A model generated the notes under the pieces. The model saw only the letters and a program-made list of their open reading frames with translations, had not been told where the DNA came from and did not search any database. This document shows positions 8,269 through 17,149 of a DNA stretch of 47,029 bases, piece after piece (position 1 is the first letter of the stretch; every line of letters starts with the position of its first letter). The DNA comes from Bacillota bacterium. Lineage in GTDB: Bacteria > Bacillota > Clostridia > Lachnospirales > Lachnospiraceae. The stretch is from contig JAEZGY010000104.1 of NCBI GenBank assembly GCA_023416695.1, positions 1 to 47,029 of the forward strand, given 5' to 3'. The translations under genes were made by a program, and so were the position numbers.

Positions 8269-8320
8269 ATAAAGGTATGTAAAAGAATTCATAAAAACCA
8301 AAGGGAATATAGGTGATAGT

Positions 8321-9085
8321 ATGGGAAGAGTAATAGCAATTGCCAATCAGAAGGGCGGAGTAGGAAAGACAACTACAGCTATTAATCTGTCAGCTGCGTT
8401 AGCAGAAGCAGGAAAAAAGGTACTAACAATTGATATCGATCCTCAGGGTAATACCTCTAGCGGATTAGGTATTGATAAAAATGCTTTAAAAAGTACGGTA
8501 TACGAATTACTTATAGGGGATGCAACCTTATACGAAAGTATTCAACGAAATGTATTGGACAATCTATCTGTTTTACCATCTAATGTTGAATTGGCTGGAG
8601 CAGAGATTGAGTTGATAGGAATAGATGAAAAGGAATATATACTAAAGAAATACGTGGATATTATTCGAGATGATTATGATTTCATTTTAATTGATTGTCC
8701 ACCATCCTTAAATACTCTAACAGTAAACGCAATGACTACAGCAGATACAGTATTGGTTCCGATTCAGTGTGAGTACTATGCTTTGGAGGGATTATCACAG
8801 TTGATACACACCATTAACCTTGTGAAAAAAAGGTTGAATCCAAATCTTGAAATAGAAGGTGTAGTATTTACTATGTTTGATGCAAGAACAAATCTATCCC
8901 TTCAAGTTGTAGAAAATGTAAAGCAAAACTTAAAACAGAATATTTATAAAACAATTATACCTAGAAACGTAAGACTAGCAGAAGCACCAAGTCATGGACT
9001 ACCTATAACCTCATATGACAGTAAGTCAGCAGGAGCAGAGGGATATAGGGCTTTGGCAAGAGAAGTAATTGAAAGAGGGAATTAA
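8321..9085 (+). CDS. parA: Chromosome partitioning ATPase ParA (Soj)
   Basis: Deviant-Walker ParA ATPase that dimerises on nucleoid DNA and works with ParB-parS to segregate origins and to regulate DnaA and sporulation in Firmicutes. The Walker A motif KGGVGKTT is at residues 11-18 with signature Lys11. DFILIDCPPSL is Walker B, and PQGNTSSGLG is the switch region. The length of 254 fits Soj. ATG 8321 was preferred; ribosome bases AAAGGGAATATAGGTGA precede it. parB begins 3 bases after the stop, so the two are co-transcribed. Confidence 0.97.
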   Translation: MGRVIAIANQKGGVGKTTTAINLSAALAEAGKKVLTIDIDPQGNTSSGLGIDKNALKSTVYELLIGDATLYESIQRNVLDNLSVLPSNVELAGAEIELIGIDEKEYILKKYVDIIRDDYDFILIDCPPSLNTLTVNAMTTADTVLVPIQCEYYALEGLSQLIHTINLVKKRLNPNLEIEGVVFTMFDARTNLSLQVVENVKQNLKQNIYKTIIPRNVRLAEAPSHGLPITSYDSKSAGAEGYRALAREVIERGN

Positions 9086-9087
9086 CA

Positions 9088-10002
9088 ATGGCAATGGGAA
9101 AAGGATTAGGTAAGGGGTTAGGAAAAGGTTTAGATTCAATGATTCCTGATATTATTCAAGAGAAGAAGGATCTAGCAGAAACCAACAAAGAAAGCAGTCA
9201 AGAAACAATGATTGCTATTAATAAGATTGAACCAAATAAAGGGCAACCAAGAAAGGTGTTTAATGAAGATAGCTTAGTTGATTTATCCGAGTCAATTAAA
9301 CAGTTTGGAGTTATTCAGCCCCTTATAGTGCAGAAAAAGGGTGAATACTATCAGATTATTGCGGGTGAAAGACGGTGGAGAGCTGCTAAAATAGCTGGAC
9401 TTAAAAAGATACCTGTAATTATAAAAGAGTATACCCCACAAGAGGTAATGGAAATTGCACTAATAGAGAATATCCAGCGTGAAGATTTGAATGCTATTGA
9501 AGAAGCATTAGCATATCAAAAGCTTATTGCTGATTTCAAACTAAAACAGGATGAGTTAGCAGAAAGAGTATCGAAAAGTAGAGCTGCCATCGCAAATTCT
9601 ATGCGCCTACTTAAGCTTGGTGAAAAGGTACAGCAAATGGTTATTGATGATATGATATCTAGTGGACATGCTAGAGCACTGCTTTCAATTGAGGATACAA
9701 ATCAACAGTATAATCTTGCTACGTATATTTTTGACCAAAAGCTAAGTGTTAGGGAAACTGAGAAGTTAGTGAAAAAGGTATTGGATGGGGAAGCAAAGGA
9801 TGAAAAATCAGATAGATATCAATTTTCTGAGGAAGAGCAACTTGCGTATAATAAAATTGAAGAGCGAATGAATAAAATTATAGGAAGTAAGGTTAGTATA
9901 CGAAAAAGACAAAAGGACAAAGGTAAAATAGAGATAGAATATTATTCTAGTGACGAGTTGGAAAGAATTATTGAGCTATTTGATAAAATACAAAATAATT
10001 AA
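9088..10002 (+). CDS. parB: Chromosome partitioning protein ParB (Spo0J)
   Basis: CTP-dependent DNA clamp that loads at parS. The N-terminal CTPase domain has GERRWRA (93-99) and ENIQRED (127-133). The helix-turn-helix lies at about 153-176 (QDELAERVSKSRAAIANSM), and the C-terminal dimer domain ends ELERIIELFDKI. The N-terminus has a threefold GKGL repeat (GKGLGKGLGKGL), longer than the usual single KGLGKGL; this Arg/Lys-Gly region normally contacts ParA. Two matching parS sites lie just upstream of parA. The 304-residue length is slightly above average (about 280-300). Confidence 0.97.
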   Translation: MAMGKGLGKGLGKGLDSMIPDIIQEKKDLAETNKESSQETMIAINKIEPNKGQPRKVFNEDSLVDLSESIKQFGVIQPLIVQKKGEYYQIIAGERRWRAAKIAGLKKIPVIIKEYTPQEVMEIALIENIQREDLNAIEEALAYQKLIADFKLKQDELAERVSKSRAAIANSMRLLKLGEKVQQMVIDDMISSGHARALLSIEDTNQQYNLATYIFDQKLSVRETEKLVKKVLDGEAKDEKSDRYQFSEEEQLAYNKIEERMNKIIGSKVSIRKRQKDKGKIEIEYYSSDELERIIELFDKIQNN

Positions 10003-10020
10003 GAAAAGGTAGGGAAACCA

Positions 10021-10536
10021 ATGAAATTATTTGAGCAACTAGGAATAGATCCGGGGTATGTTCTAATTGGGACAGTTGCAGCAGCATTTCTGTTACTAAT
10101 TTTGGTGATAGTGTTGTTTGTAAAATTATGTAAACTTAATAAGAGATACAAGGGATTTATGGAAGGCCAAGATGGTAGAAGTTTAGAAGATGCAGTAATG
10201 TTAAAATTTAAAGAAATAGATACCATAAAAGAAATTTTGAAAAAGTATCAGGTTCATTTCAATGTTACAGATGAGGCATTAAAGACAACTTATCAAAAGC
10301 TTGGCATTGTAAAATATGATGCTTTTAAAGAAATGGGTGGTAAGCTAAGTTTTGCATTAGCTTTATTAGATCAAGAAAACAATGGGTTTATCATTAATTC
10401 AATGCATAGCAGTAGAGAAGGGTGTTATACTTATATAAAGGAAATTCTACATGGGGAATCCTTTGTAGTTCTAGCTGAAGAAGAACAAGATGCTTTGCAA
10501 AAAGCTATAAAGAGTAAAAATTTAATAGAAAAATAA
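10021..10536 (+). CDS. DUF4446 family membrane protein
   Basis: 171 residues with one N-terminal transmembrane helix (about 14-36), then a cytosolic part of about 130 residues with helical stretches and a small beta domain (KMGGK-like segment, FALALLDQENNGFIINSMHS). It is recognised as DUF4446, a Clostridia family commonly next to parB. The role is unknown; the context suggests a link to the nucleoid or to sporulation. It lies 18 bases after parB with ribosome site AGGTAGGG, and a terminator follows, so it is the last gene of the par operon. Confidence 0.82.
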   Translation: MKLFEQLGIDPGYVLIGTVAAAFLLLILVIVLFVKLCKLNKRYKGFMEGQDGRSLEDAVMLKFKEIDTIKEILKKYQVHFNVTDEALKTTYQKLGIVKYDAFKEMGGKLSFALALLDQENNGFIINSMHSSREGCYTYIKEILHGESFVVLAEEEQDALQKAIKSKNLIEK

Positions 10537-10544
10537 ACTTATAT

Positions 10545-10581
10545 AAGTCTGTCACACAGTTTAGGGTGGCAGATTTATTTT
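10545..10581 (+). terminator. Terminator after the par operon
   Basis: An 11-bp stem (10545-10555 with 10566-10576) with two G-U pairs and a 10-base loop, followed by ATTTTA. From here to 10805 the DNA is very AT-rich and shows no gene. Confidence 0.65.
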
Positions 10582-10805
10582 ATACGTAAATATAATAATA
10601 GTTGAAATAAACAAATATTTAACAATCTTCTTTAGTGATCTAAATGATAATACAGTATAAAATTTAGCTAATATGTATAATTTTTAATTACATTGTATAA
10701 AAAAATAAACAATATAGATGAAAGCATATAAATACAAGAGAAAAAGCATACTGAAAATGACTAAAAATCATAGAAAAACCATGAATTTCTTGCGATTATT
10801 AAGAA

Positions 10806-10834
10806 TTGACATTTTACTTTTACTGGCATACAAT
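10806..10834 (+). promoter_or_regulatory. Sigma-A promoter for adhE
   Basis: Consensus -35 TTGACA, a 17-base spacer, and -10 TACAAT. Transcription would start near 10841, giving a leader of about 80 bases that contains the Rex site. Confidence 0.8.
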
Positions 10835-10865
10835 AACATCAGAAACATAGTGTAAATAGAAATAT

Positions 10866-10883
10866 TTGTTAAATTATTAACAA
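10866..10883. promoter_or_regulatory. Rex (redox repressor) operator
   Basis: TTGTTAAATTATTAACAA matches the known Rex consensus TTGTTAAnnnnTTAACAA at every fixed position. It lies about 25 bases downstream of the predicted transcription start, so Rex would block RNA polymerase when NADH/NAD+ is low and release adhE when NADH builds up. Confidence 0.88.
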
Positions 10884-10921
10884 TACATAATTATAGAGAA
10901 ATCTATTAGGAGGATGATGGT

Positions 10922-13534
10922 ATGGCAAAGAAAGAGCAAGCTGTTCAAATCGTTGATAGTGTAGATGCCTTAATGGCAAAAATTGATGAGGTAAAGGAAG
11001 CACAACAGTTGTTTTCTACATATACTCAAGAAAAGGTTGATGAGATTTTTAAAGCTGCAGCTTTAGCAGCAAATAAACAGAGAATACCATTAGCTAAAAT
11101 GGCTGTACAAGAAACAGGCATGGGAGTTGTGGAAGATAAAGTAATTAAAAATCACTATGCTGCAGAGTACATCTACAATGCATATAAGGATACAAAGACA
11201 TGTGGAGTAATTGAAAAAGATCCTTCCTTTGGTATTACTAAGATTGCGGAACCAATTGGGTTAATTGCAGCGGTTATCCCAACAACAAACCCTACTTCAA
11301 CGGCAATTTTTAAAACCTTACTTGCTTTAAAAACTAGAAATGGAATCATTATTAGTCCTCACCCAAGAGCAAAGGCATCAACTATTGCCGCTGCAAGAGT
11401 TGTTTTAGAGGCAGCAGTAGAAGCAGGTGCACCACAAGGAATCATTGGATGGATTGATGTGCCAAGTCTAGATATGACAAATGAAGTAATGAAAAATGCG
11501 GATATTATTCTAGCTACCGGTGGTCCAGGAATGGTTAAATCTGCTTATTCTTCTGGAAAGCCAGCATTAGGTGTAGGTGCAGGTAATACTCCAGCTATTA
11601 TAGATGAATCAGCGGATGTCTTATTAGCAGTGAGCTCCATTATACACTCTAAGACATTTGATAATGGTATGATTTGTGCTTCAGAGCAATCTGTAATTAT
11701 TAGTGAGAAGATTTATGACCAGGTTAAGAAAGAGTTTATAGCAAGAGGCTGTCATGTGTGCTCTCCTGAAGAAACGGAAAAGCTAAGAAAAACTATCTTA
11801 ATTAATGGTGCATTAAATGCAAAAATAGTTGGACAGAGTGCTCATACAATAGCAACACTGGCAGGTTTTGAAGTACCAGCCACTACTAAGATATTAATTG
11901 GTGAAGTAGAAAATGTTGAAGTAGAAGAAGAATTTGCTCATGAAAAACTCTCTCCTGTACTTGCAATGTATAAAGCAAAAACATTTGATGATGCAGTTGC
12001 AAAAGCAGAACGTCTTGTGGCAGATGGGGGATATGGTCATACCTCTTCCTTATACATTAACGTTGGAACTGGTCAAGAGAGAATCGCTCAGTTTAACAAT
12101 GCTATGAAGACCTGTAGAATTCTTATTAATACTCCTTCCTCTCACGGTGGTATTGGTGATATTTATAACTTTAACTTAGCACCATCCCTAACATTAGGAT
12201 GTGGATCTTGGGGTGGTAACTCCGTATCTGATAATGTTGGAGTGAAACATCTACTTAATATTAAGACAGTAGCTGAGAGGAGAGAAAATATGCTTTGGTT
12301 CAGAGCCCCAGAAAAGGTTTACTTCAAAAAAGGCTGCTTACCTGTAGCACTAGCAGAATTAAAAGATGTTCTAAACAAAAAGAAGGTATTTATTGTAACA
12401 GATAGCTTCCTATATAAAAATGGATACACTAAAGTAGTAACAGATCAGTTAGATTCCATGGGAATACAACATACTACCTTCTATGATGTAGCTCCAGATC
12501 CAACTTTAGAGTGTGCAATTGAAGGTACCAAAGCTATGAACAGTTTTGAACCAGATTGCATTATTGCAGTTGGTGGAGGTTCTCCAATGGATGCTGCAAA
12601 GATTATGTGGGTAATGTATGAGCATCCTGAAGTTGACTTCTTAGATATGGCTATGAGATTTATGGATATTAGAAAGCGAGTTTATAGCTTCCCTAAAATG
12701 GGTGAAAAAGCTTACTTCATTGCAATTCCTACTTCTTCAGGTACTGGCTCTGAGGTTACACCATTTGCGGTAATCACAGATGAGAAAACAGGAACTAAGT
12801 ATCCATTAGCAGATTATGAATTACTTCCAAAGATGGCTATTGTTGATGCAGACATGATGATGAATCAGCCTAAGGGATTAACTAGTGCTTCTGGTATTGA
12901 CGCTTTAACTCATGCAATTGAGGCCTATGCTTCCATTATGGCGACAGATTATACCGATGGTCTTGCGCTTAAATCATTAAAGAACATTTTTAAGTACTTA
13001 CCAAGTGCTTACGAAAATGGTGCAGCAGACCCTATTGCGAGAGAGAAGATGGCGGATGCCTCCACCCTAGCAGGCTTAGCTTTCGCAAATGCATTCTTAG
13101 GTATTTGTCACTCTATGGCTCATAAACTAGGTGCGTTCCATCACCTTCCACATGGTGTTGCAAATGCAATCTTAATTACTGAAGTAATGAGATTTAATGC
13201 AACAGACGTACCAACAAAGATGGGAACCTTCTCTCAATATCAATACCCACACTGCCTTGAGAGATATGCTGAGGTTGCAGATTTCTTAGGAATTAAGGGA
13301 AAAGACGATAATGAGAAATTAGAGAACCTCATCAAAGAAATTGAAGCCCTAAAAGAAAAAGTGGGAATTAAGAAAACAATCAAAGAGTATGGCGTAGATG
13401 AGAAGTATTTCTTAGAAACCTTAGATGAAATGGTAGAACAGGCATTTGATGATCAATGTACTGGAGCTAATCCAAGATATCCATTAATGAAGGAAATCAA
13501 AGAAATGTATCTAAAAGTATACTACGGAAAGTAA
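10922..13534 (+). CDS. adhE: Bifunctional acetaldehyde/alcohol dehydrogenase AdhE
   Basis: 870 residues. The N-terminal half is a CoA-acylating acetaldehyde dehydrogenase with catalytic Cys252 (GMICASEQ); the C-terminal half is an iron alcohol dehydrogenase. It turns acetyl-CoA into ethanol and regenerates two NAD+, and normally forms spirosomes. GGGSPMDAAK binds NAD in the second half. Predicted iron ligands are Asp660, His664, His730 and His744, with the same spacing as in E. coli AdhE. The ribosome site AGGAGG is strong. It is monocistronic: its own promoter and Rex operator precede it and a strong terminator follows. This indicates an ethanol-forming fermenter. Confidence 0.97.
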   Translation: MAKKEQAVQIVDSVDALMAKIDEVKEAQQLFSTYTQEKVDEIFKAAALAANKQRIPLAKMAVQETGMGVVEDKVIKNHYAAEYIYNAYKDTKTCGVIEKDPSFGITKIAEPIGLIAAVIPTTNPTSTAIFKTLLALKTRNGIIISPHPRAKASTIAAARVVLEAAVEAGAPQGIIGWIDVPSLDMTNEVMKNADIILATGGPGMVKSAYSSGKPALGVGAGNTPAIIDESADVLLAVSSIIHSKTFDNGMICASEQSVIISEKIYDQVKKEFIARGCHVCSPEETEKLRKTILINGALNAKIVGQSAHTIATLAGFEVPATTKILIGEVENVEVEEEFAHEKLSPVLAMYKAKTFDDAVAKAERLVADGGYGHTSSLYINVGTGQERIAQFNNAMKTCRILINTPSSHGGIGDIYNFNLAPSLTLGCGSWGGNSVSDNVGVKHLLNIKTVAERRENMLWFRAPEKVYFKKGCLPVALAELKDVLNKKKVFIVTDSFLYKNGYTKVVTDQLDSMGIQHTTFYDVAPDPTLECAIEGTKAMNSFEPDCIIAVGGGSPMDAAKIMWVMYEHPEVDFLDMAMRFMDIRKRVYSFPKMGEKAYFIAIPTSSGTGSEVTPFAVITDEKTGTKYPLADYELLPKMAIVDADMMMNQPKGLTSASGIDALTHAIEAYASIMATDYTDGLALKSLKNIFKYLPSAYENGAADPIAREKMADASTLAGLAFANAFLGICHSMAHKLGAFHHLPHGVANAILITEVMRFNATDVPTKMGTFSQYQYPHCLERYAEVADFLGIKGKDDNEKLENLIKEIEALKEKVGIKKTIKEYGVDEKYFLETLDEMVEQAFDDQCTGANPRYPLMKEIKEMYLKVYYGK

Positions 13535-13549
13535 TAAGAATGTATTTTA

Positions 13550-13590
13550 CCCCCAGGTTACCACCTAATAGTGGCAATCTGGGGGTTTTA
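13550..13590 (+). terminator. Terminator after adhE
   Basis: A 15-position stem (13550-13564 with 13571-13585) begins with five C-G pairs, contains one G-U and one mismatch, has a 6-base loop, and is followed by TTTTA. Confidence 0.88.
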
Positions 13591-13612
13591 TAATACAAAG
13601 GATGTACTACTT

Positions 13613-13659
13613 ACAAAAGGGAAAAGAGCGATGGCCGAAATATCATCAACCATCGCTCT
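13613..13659 (-). terminator. Terminator of the phosphotransferase gene
   Basis: On the minus strand, a 10-bp GC-rich stem (13650-13659 with 13625-13634) is followed by CTTTTCCCTTTT. It lies 35 bases past the stop of the gene that ends at 13695. Confidence 0.65.
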
Positions 13660-13694
13660 CTGGAAAGAAGGAAAATAAAAGAATATTAATCAAA

Positions 13695-14441
13695 CTATTC
13701 GTATTCAACAACATTAATCCATTTAAGGAGTAAATCTCGTTCTTCAGCCTTACCTTTTGTCAGCTGGGCAGCAGCTACAATTGGAAGCCATTGCTGAACG
13801 TATTGCTTCTTAGTAGATGTCTTCTTACAGAAAATGTCCATGTAAGCATTAGCCATATCCGTATTGTATAGGGAAAGCAAAAGATATGTACGGGCCACGT
13901 CTGCACTAGCATTCCCTTGAGAAGCATGAATCCAGTCAAGGGTATAATATTTATCACCAGATACAACAATATTACGAGGTTCAAAGTCACCATGACAAAC
14001 TTTATTATGCTTAGGCATACCATCTAATCGAGTTAATAAATCATATTTTACAACATCATCGATCTCAGTCAAACTGGAAATTTGAGCTTTCAATTTATCT
14101 TTTAATTTATTTAATAATGGAGATCTTTTAGATTGGATAGTAAGTTGTAAATCTACCATTTTGTCTATGTACTTTTCCATATCAGAAGGATTCTGTTGCA
14201 TAACAGTAGCTAAGGTAGGACCTTCAATATAATCCATAATGATAGCCCATTTACCATCCACCATAGTTACTTCCTTTACATGTGGTAGATCTAATCCAGT
14301 TAATTCTACACGAGACGTATTGAGTGCCTCTAAAAGAACATCAACCTTTGACATATTAGAGTTAAACACTTTTACTGCTTGATCGTTAAAACGATAAACA
14401 TGCGATGATGTACCAGTTGAAATCAAGTTAGTTAATTCCAT
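13695..14441 (-). CDS. Aminoglycoside-phosphotransferase-like small-molecule kinase
   Basis: 248 residues with the APH/choline-kinase fold. The Brenner motif VCHGDFEPRNIV holds catalytic Asp152 and Asn157, and the metal ligand is Asp169 (YTLDW). The N-terminal lobe has a short GTSSHVYRF loop and AVKVF with the ATP-binding Lys, then the hinge IIMDYIEGPTLA. It phosphorylates an unknown small substrate. Proteins of this type in Clostridia (the TIGR02172 kind) are not proven to give resistance. It stands alone on the minus strand with its own promoter and terminator. The ribosome site is GAGAGGAG. Confidence 0.85.
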   Translation of the reverse strand: MELTNLISTGTSSHVYRFNDQAVKVFNSNMSKVDVLLEALNTSRVELTGLDLPHVKEVTMVDGKWAIIMDYIEGPTLATVMQQNPSDMEKYIDKMVDLQLTIQSKRSPLLNKLKDKLKAQISSLTEIDDVVKYDLLTRLDGMPKHNKVCHGDFEPRNIVVSGDKYYTLDWIHASQGNASADVARTYLLLSLYNTDMANAYMDIFCKKTSTKKQYVQQWLPIVAAAQLTKGKAEERDLLLKWINVVEYE

Positions 14442-14517
14442 AATAGTTCTCCTCTCTATGATGTATACAATTAAGCCTGATTTTATAAATAAAAAAAAAT
14501 CTTCTCAATCTATAATT

Positions 14518-14546
14518 ATTATAACACAATTAAACAAAAAAGTACA
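14518..14546 (-). promoter_or_regulatory. Promoter for the phosphotransferase gene
   Basis: On the minus strand, -35 TGTACT and -10 TATAAT are 17 bases apart, about 75 bases before the start codon. Confidence 0.45.
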
Positions 14547-14618
14547 CGTTTCAAAATGATTTATATGTATGTTGTACAAATACCTGAACTGTAATAAAAC
14601 CACATAGAAACATAGTTA

Positions 14619-14647
14619 TGTACAAAGTTTACTAAAGACATTATAAT
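14619..14647 (+). promoter_or_regulatory. Promoter for the HD-GYP gene
   Basis: -35 TGTACA and -10 TATAAT are separated by 17 bases, about 40 bases before ATG 14690. No c-di-GMP riboswitch fold was recognised between them and the gene. Confidence 0.5.
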
Positions 14648-14689
14648 AGAGGTAGAGGTTGATTAACATCATCCTAGATGGAGGGTTAT

Positions 14690-15757
14690 ATGAGAAAATT
14701 AGATATCAATGCCATAAAAGGTTCCGAGACATTGGCCAAGGATGTATATGGGCAGAATAATACCATCTTACTTCCATCCGGAATACTTTTAAAGAGAGAG
14801 TATATTGAGCCACTTAGGAATATGAATATTTCATACATATATGTAGAGGACGAATTTTCTACTGGAGTTGAGGAAAGTAAAAACAGTGAAAATGAGTTAA
14901 AAGTACAGTGTTTACATAAAATTAGAGAAACCCTAGACCGTTTTTCTTTTAGCATGAGAAATCAAGCAGATCAAATAAATGATATAGCAGAAGAAGTCAT
15001 TATGGAAGTATTAAGTAATGAGCATATTTTATATAATATTGCTGGGGTAAGACAAAAAAGTGAGGATTTATATTCCCATAGTCTAAGTGTTTGTGCTCTA
15101 TCCGTCCTTCTTGCTATTAAATTAAATCTGTCTAAAACAAGGGTGAAGGACATAGCAGAAGGAAGTATTCTTCATGACATAGGCTTTACTTGTGTGGATG
15201 TTAATTTTAAGTACGGAGGAAAGAAGTATTACAAAGCCGACGAATTAAAAGAAATTAAAAAGCATGTGATATATGGATACAATCTTGTAGAAAACGCAGA
15301 TTGGTTATCTGCAAGATCAAAAGAGATTATTCTCTACCATCATGAGATATGTAATGGAACTGGTTATCCGTTCCGGTTAAATGCAGATAGAATTAAGATT
15401 GGTAGTAAGATAGTATCTGTTTGTGATACCTTTGATTGTTTGGTTTATGGATACATAACGAAACCTAAAAAGGTTCATGAGGCAATTGAATATATTGTTA
15501 GTCAGAGTGGCATAAAATTCTCCCACCAAGTAGTAAAAGCATTTAATGCATCTGTTGCTGCTTTTCCTAACGGAACAATTGTGTTAACTAATGAGAATGA
15601 GCTTGGTATCGTCTTAAGACAGAATAACAGTTGTCCAACTCGCCCAGTAGTTAGAATAATACAGGATAAAGATGGCAATAAATGTAGTGAGTGGATGGAG
15701 AAAAACCTGATAGACTATCATACCTTATTTATTGTAGATACAGTAGAATCTTTGTAG
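14690..15757 (+). CDS. HD-GYP domain protein, likely c-di-GMP phosphodiesterase
   Basis: 355 residues from ATG 14690, which sits at the right distance from GGAGGG; an ATG at 14678 overlaps that site. The C-terminal HD-GYP domain shows YSHSLSVC, the metal pair in SILHDIGF, LYHHEICNGTGYP and VCDTFDCL. It is expected to hydrolyse cyclic di-GMP (or a related cyclic dinucleotide) using a metal centre. The GYP element is preceded by NGTGYP, as in active enzymes. The N-terminal 110 residues carry no named domain. There is no membrane helix, so it is cytosolic. The next gene starts about 110 bases later. Confidence 0.88.
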   Translation: MRKLDINAIKGSETLAKDVYGQNNTILLPSGILLKREYIEPLRNMNISYIYVEDEFSTGVEESKNSENELKVQCLHKIRETLDRFSFSMRNQADQINDIAEEVIMEVLSNEHILYNIAGVRQKSEDLYSHSLSVCALSVLLAIKLNLSKTRVKDIAEGSILHDIGFTCVDVNFKYGGKKYYKADELKEIKKHVIYGYNLVENADWLSARSKEIILYHHEICNGTGYPFRLNADRIKIGSKIVSVCDTFDCLVYGYITKPKKVHEAIEYIVSQSGIKFSHQVVKAFNASVAAFPNGTIVLTNENELGIVLRQNNSCPTRPVVRIIQDKDGNKCSEWMEKNLIDYHTLFIVDTVESL

Positions 15758-15867
15758 TATCAATCTATAGCACAGAGATTAGTGGGTAAAGTAAGTGGAC
15801 AAAAGAAACAATAGGTGTTATAAATAGATATGCTAAATACTTGTGTTACAAAGGGGGCATAATAGCG

Positions 15868-16755
15868 ATGCATAGTTATCTAAGAGCAATTGGATTTAGT
15901 CAAATTAGAAACCAGATTGAGATGGATAAGCTGATTGAGGATATATTGGATAATTCTACACATGATAAAATGGTAATGACTGAAGATCGAACTATGTATG
16001 CTGAAGTAGCAAAAGAGTTCACAACCAATTTGGGAATTGCGCTTCGAGGTGAGTATGATGATAAAGGTGTCTTTCGTTTAGAAAATTATTATCCTTATTA
16101 TTTAGGAAAAACCATATCCACTAAGGAAGAGGTAAGCTTTAACAAAAAGGTAGATAGTAACAGTTATACAGGCATGTGTGATGATATTAGAGTGGGCGTT
16201 AGTTTGATATTTTATCTTCAGAATGTAATGGAATACCTTGGCCTACGTAACCGGAAAAAGAGCATGGGGCAAGGGTTGTCTGTAGTGCTTACAGCATTAT
16301 CTCTATCAGGTAAAGTATTACTTGGTGTGGATAAGAAAGAAAAGGGTAAGAAGAATCGTACAGTAGAGGCAAAGAAAAGAAACAAATTATTGGCAGAGGC
16401 AAGAGAAGGAAATCAGGAGGCTATTGATAGTCTCACTATAGATGATATTGATCTTTTTGCTTCCATCAGCAAAAGAACTAAAAGTGAAGATATCTACTCT
16501 ATTGTAGATAGTACTTTTGTGCCGTATGGTTCAGAATCCGATAATTATATGGTGGTAGGAACAATTCTAGATTACAAGCCACTAATTAATGAGCTAACCA
16601 AAGAAGAGTTGTATGGCCTTACCATTGAATGTAATGAATTAAAGTTTGAGCTATGCATTGCGAAAAGTGATTTATTGGGAGAACCCGCTGTGGGACGCCG
16701 TTTTAAGGGCGTTATATGGATGCAGGGAACTGTACATTTCGAAGAGTTGTATTAA
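15868..16755 (+). CDS. DUF3881 family protein
   Basis: 295 residues, starting at ATG 15868 behind AAAGGGGG; the frame is open further up, but that part lacks a ribosome site. It opens MHSYLRAIGFSQI, which I recognise, with moderate confidence, as DUF3881, a family largely limited to Lachnospiraceae. It has no membrane helix and no catalytic motif. A basic stretch (KKEKGKKNRTVEAKKRNK, about 160-177) splits it into an N-terminal and a C-terminal half, the latter ending in a small beta-rich region (AVGRRFKGVIWMQG). Function unknown. Confidence 0.7.
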   Translation: MHSYLRAIGFSQIRNQIEMDKLIEDILDNSTHDKMVMTEDRTMYAEVAKEFTTNLGIALRGEYDDKGVFRLENYYPYYLGKTISTKEEVSFNKKVDSNSYTGMCDDIRVGVSLIFYLQNVMEYLGLRNRKKSMGQGLSVVLTALSLSGKVLLGVDKKEKGKKNRTVEAKKRNKLLAEAREGNQEAIDSLTIDDIDLFASISKRTKSEDIYSIVDSTFVPYGSESDNYMVVGTILDYKPLINELTKEELYGLTIECNELKFELCIAKSDLLGEPAVGRRFKGVIWMQGTVHFEELY

Positions 16756-16843
16756 GTATCTTAAGGTTGACTTAAGTGAGGTCTACCATTATAATATGTA
16801 TTGTGCCCGAAAATCGGAGCTTTTGTGGTGGGGAGAAGTAAAG

Positions 16844-16915
16844 GTTCTCATAGTTAAATGGATATAACAGGGACCTCCTAAGTCTCAGTTGCAGGTTCGA
16901 TTCCTGCTGGGAACG
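16844..16915 (+). tRNA. tRNA-Arg (anticodon CCU)
   Basis: 72 bases fold as a full cloverleaf: acceptor GTTCTCA/TGGGAAC (one G-U), D stem GTTA/TAAC, anticodon stem GGGAC/GTCTC with loop CTCCTAA, and T stem GCAGG/CCTGC with TTCGATT. The anticodon CCT reads AGG. CCA is not encoded. It stands alone and is followed at once by a terminator. Confidence 0.9.
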
Positions 16916-16917
16916 TT

Positions 16918-16951
16918 AAAGTCGTCATGCATTTTGTGTGACGACTTTTTT
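16918..16951 (+). terminator. Terminator after tRNA-Arg
   Basis: A stem AAAGTCGTCA/TGACGACTTT (16918-16927 with 16939-16948) with an 11-base loop, ending in a run of T to 16951. Confidence 0.88.
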
Positions 16952-17047
16952 GTTATAGAAAAGCGCTTAGAATATTTACATTCACTAAAATCCTTTATTA
17001 TTACTGTAAAGTAATTTACATATAGTACTAAAGAATGAAAAATTGCG

Positions 17048-17085
17048 TAATATATACTATATATTAATGAAATATGTGGTACAAT
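17048..17085 (+). promoter_or_regulatory. Extended -10 promoter with upstream inverted repeat
   Basis: TGGTACAAT (17077-17085) is an extended -10 box. A perfect inverted repeat TAATATATA-C-TATATATTA (17048-17066) covers the -35 position and could be an operator, or simply AT-rich DNA. The gene starts 65 bases further on. Confidence 0.35.
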
Positions 17086-17149
17086 AGGGTATAATAATGT
17101 TGAAATATTATATGAGTTGTAGTTTGATAAGGGATAAGGGAGGAATTTA

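Noticed and set aside
13695..14441. Calling the APH-like gene an antibiotic-resistance gene
   Set aside because: Only the general kinase motifs are visible. Many such clostridial proteins act on other substrates, and there is no mobile-element context.
14581..14689. A cyclic-di-GMP riboswitch before the HD-GYP gene
   Set aside because: The leader is too short and shows neither the conserved GEMM core nor a terminator or ribosome-masking stem.
16646..16867. 73-codon open frame on the plus strand at the end of the DUF3881 gene
   Set aside because: It overlaps the DUF3881 gene in another frame and runs into tRNA-Arg, has no ribosome site, and has an unlikely composition.
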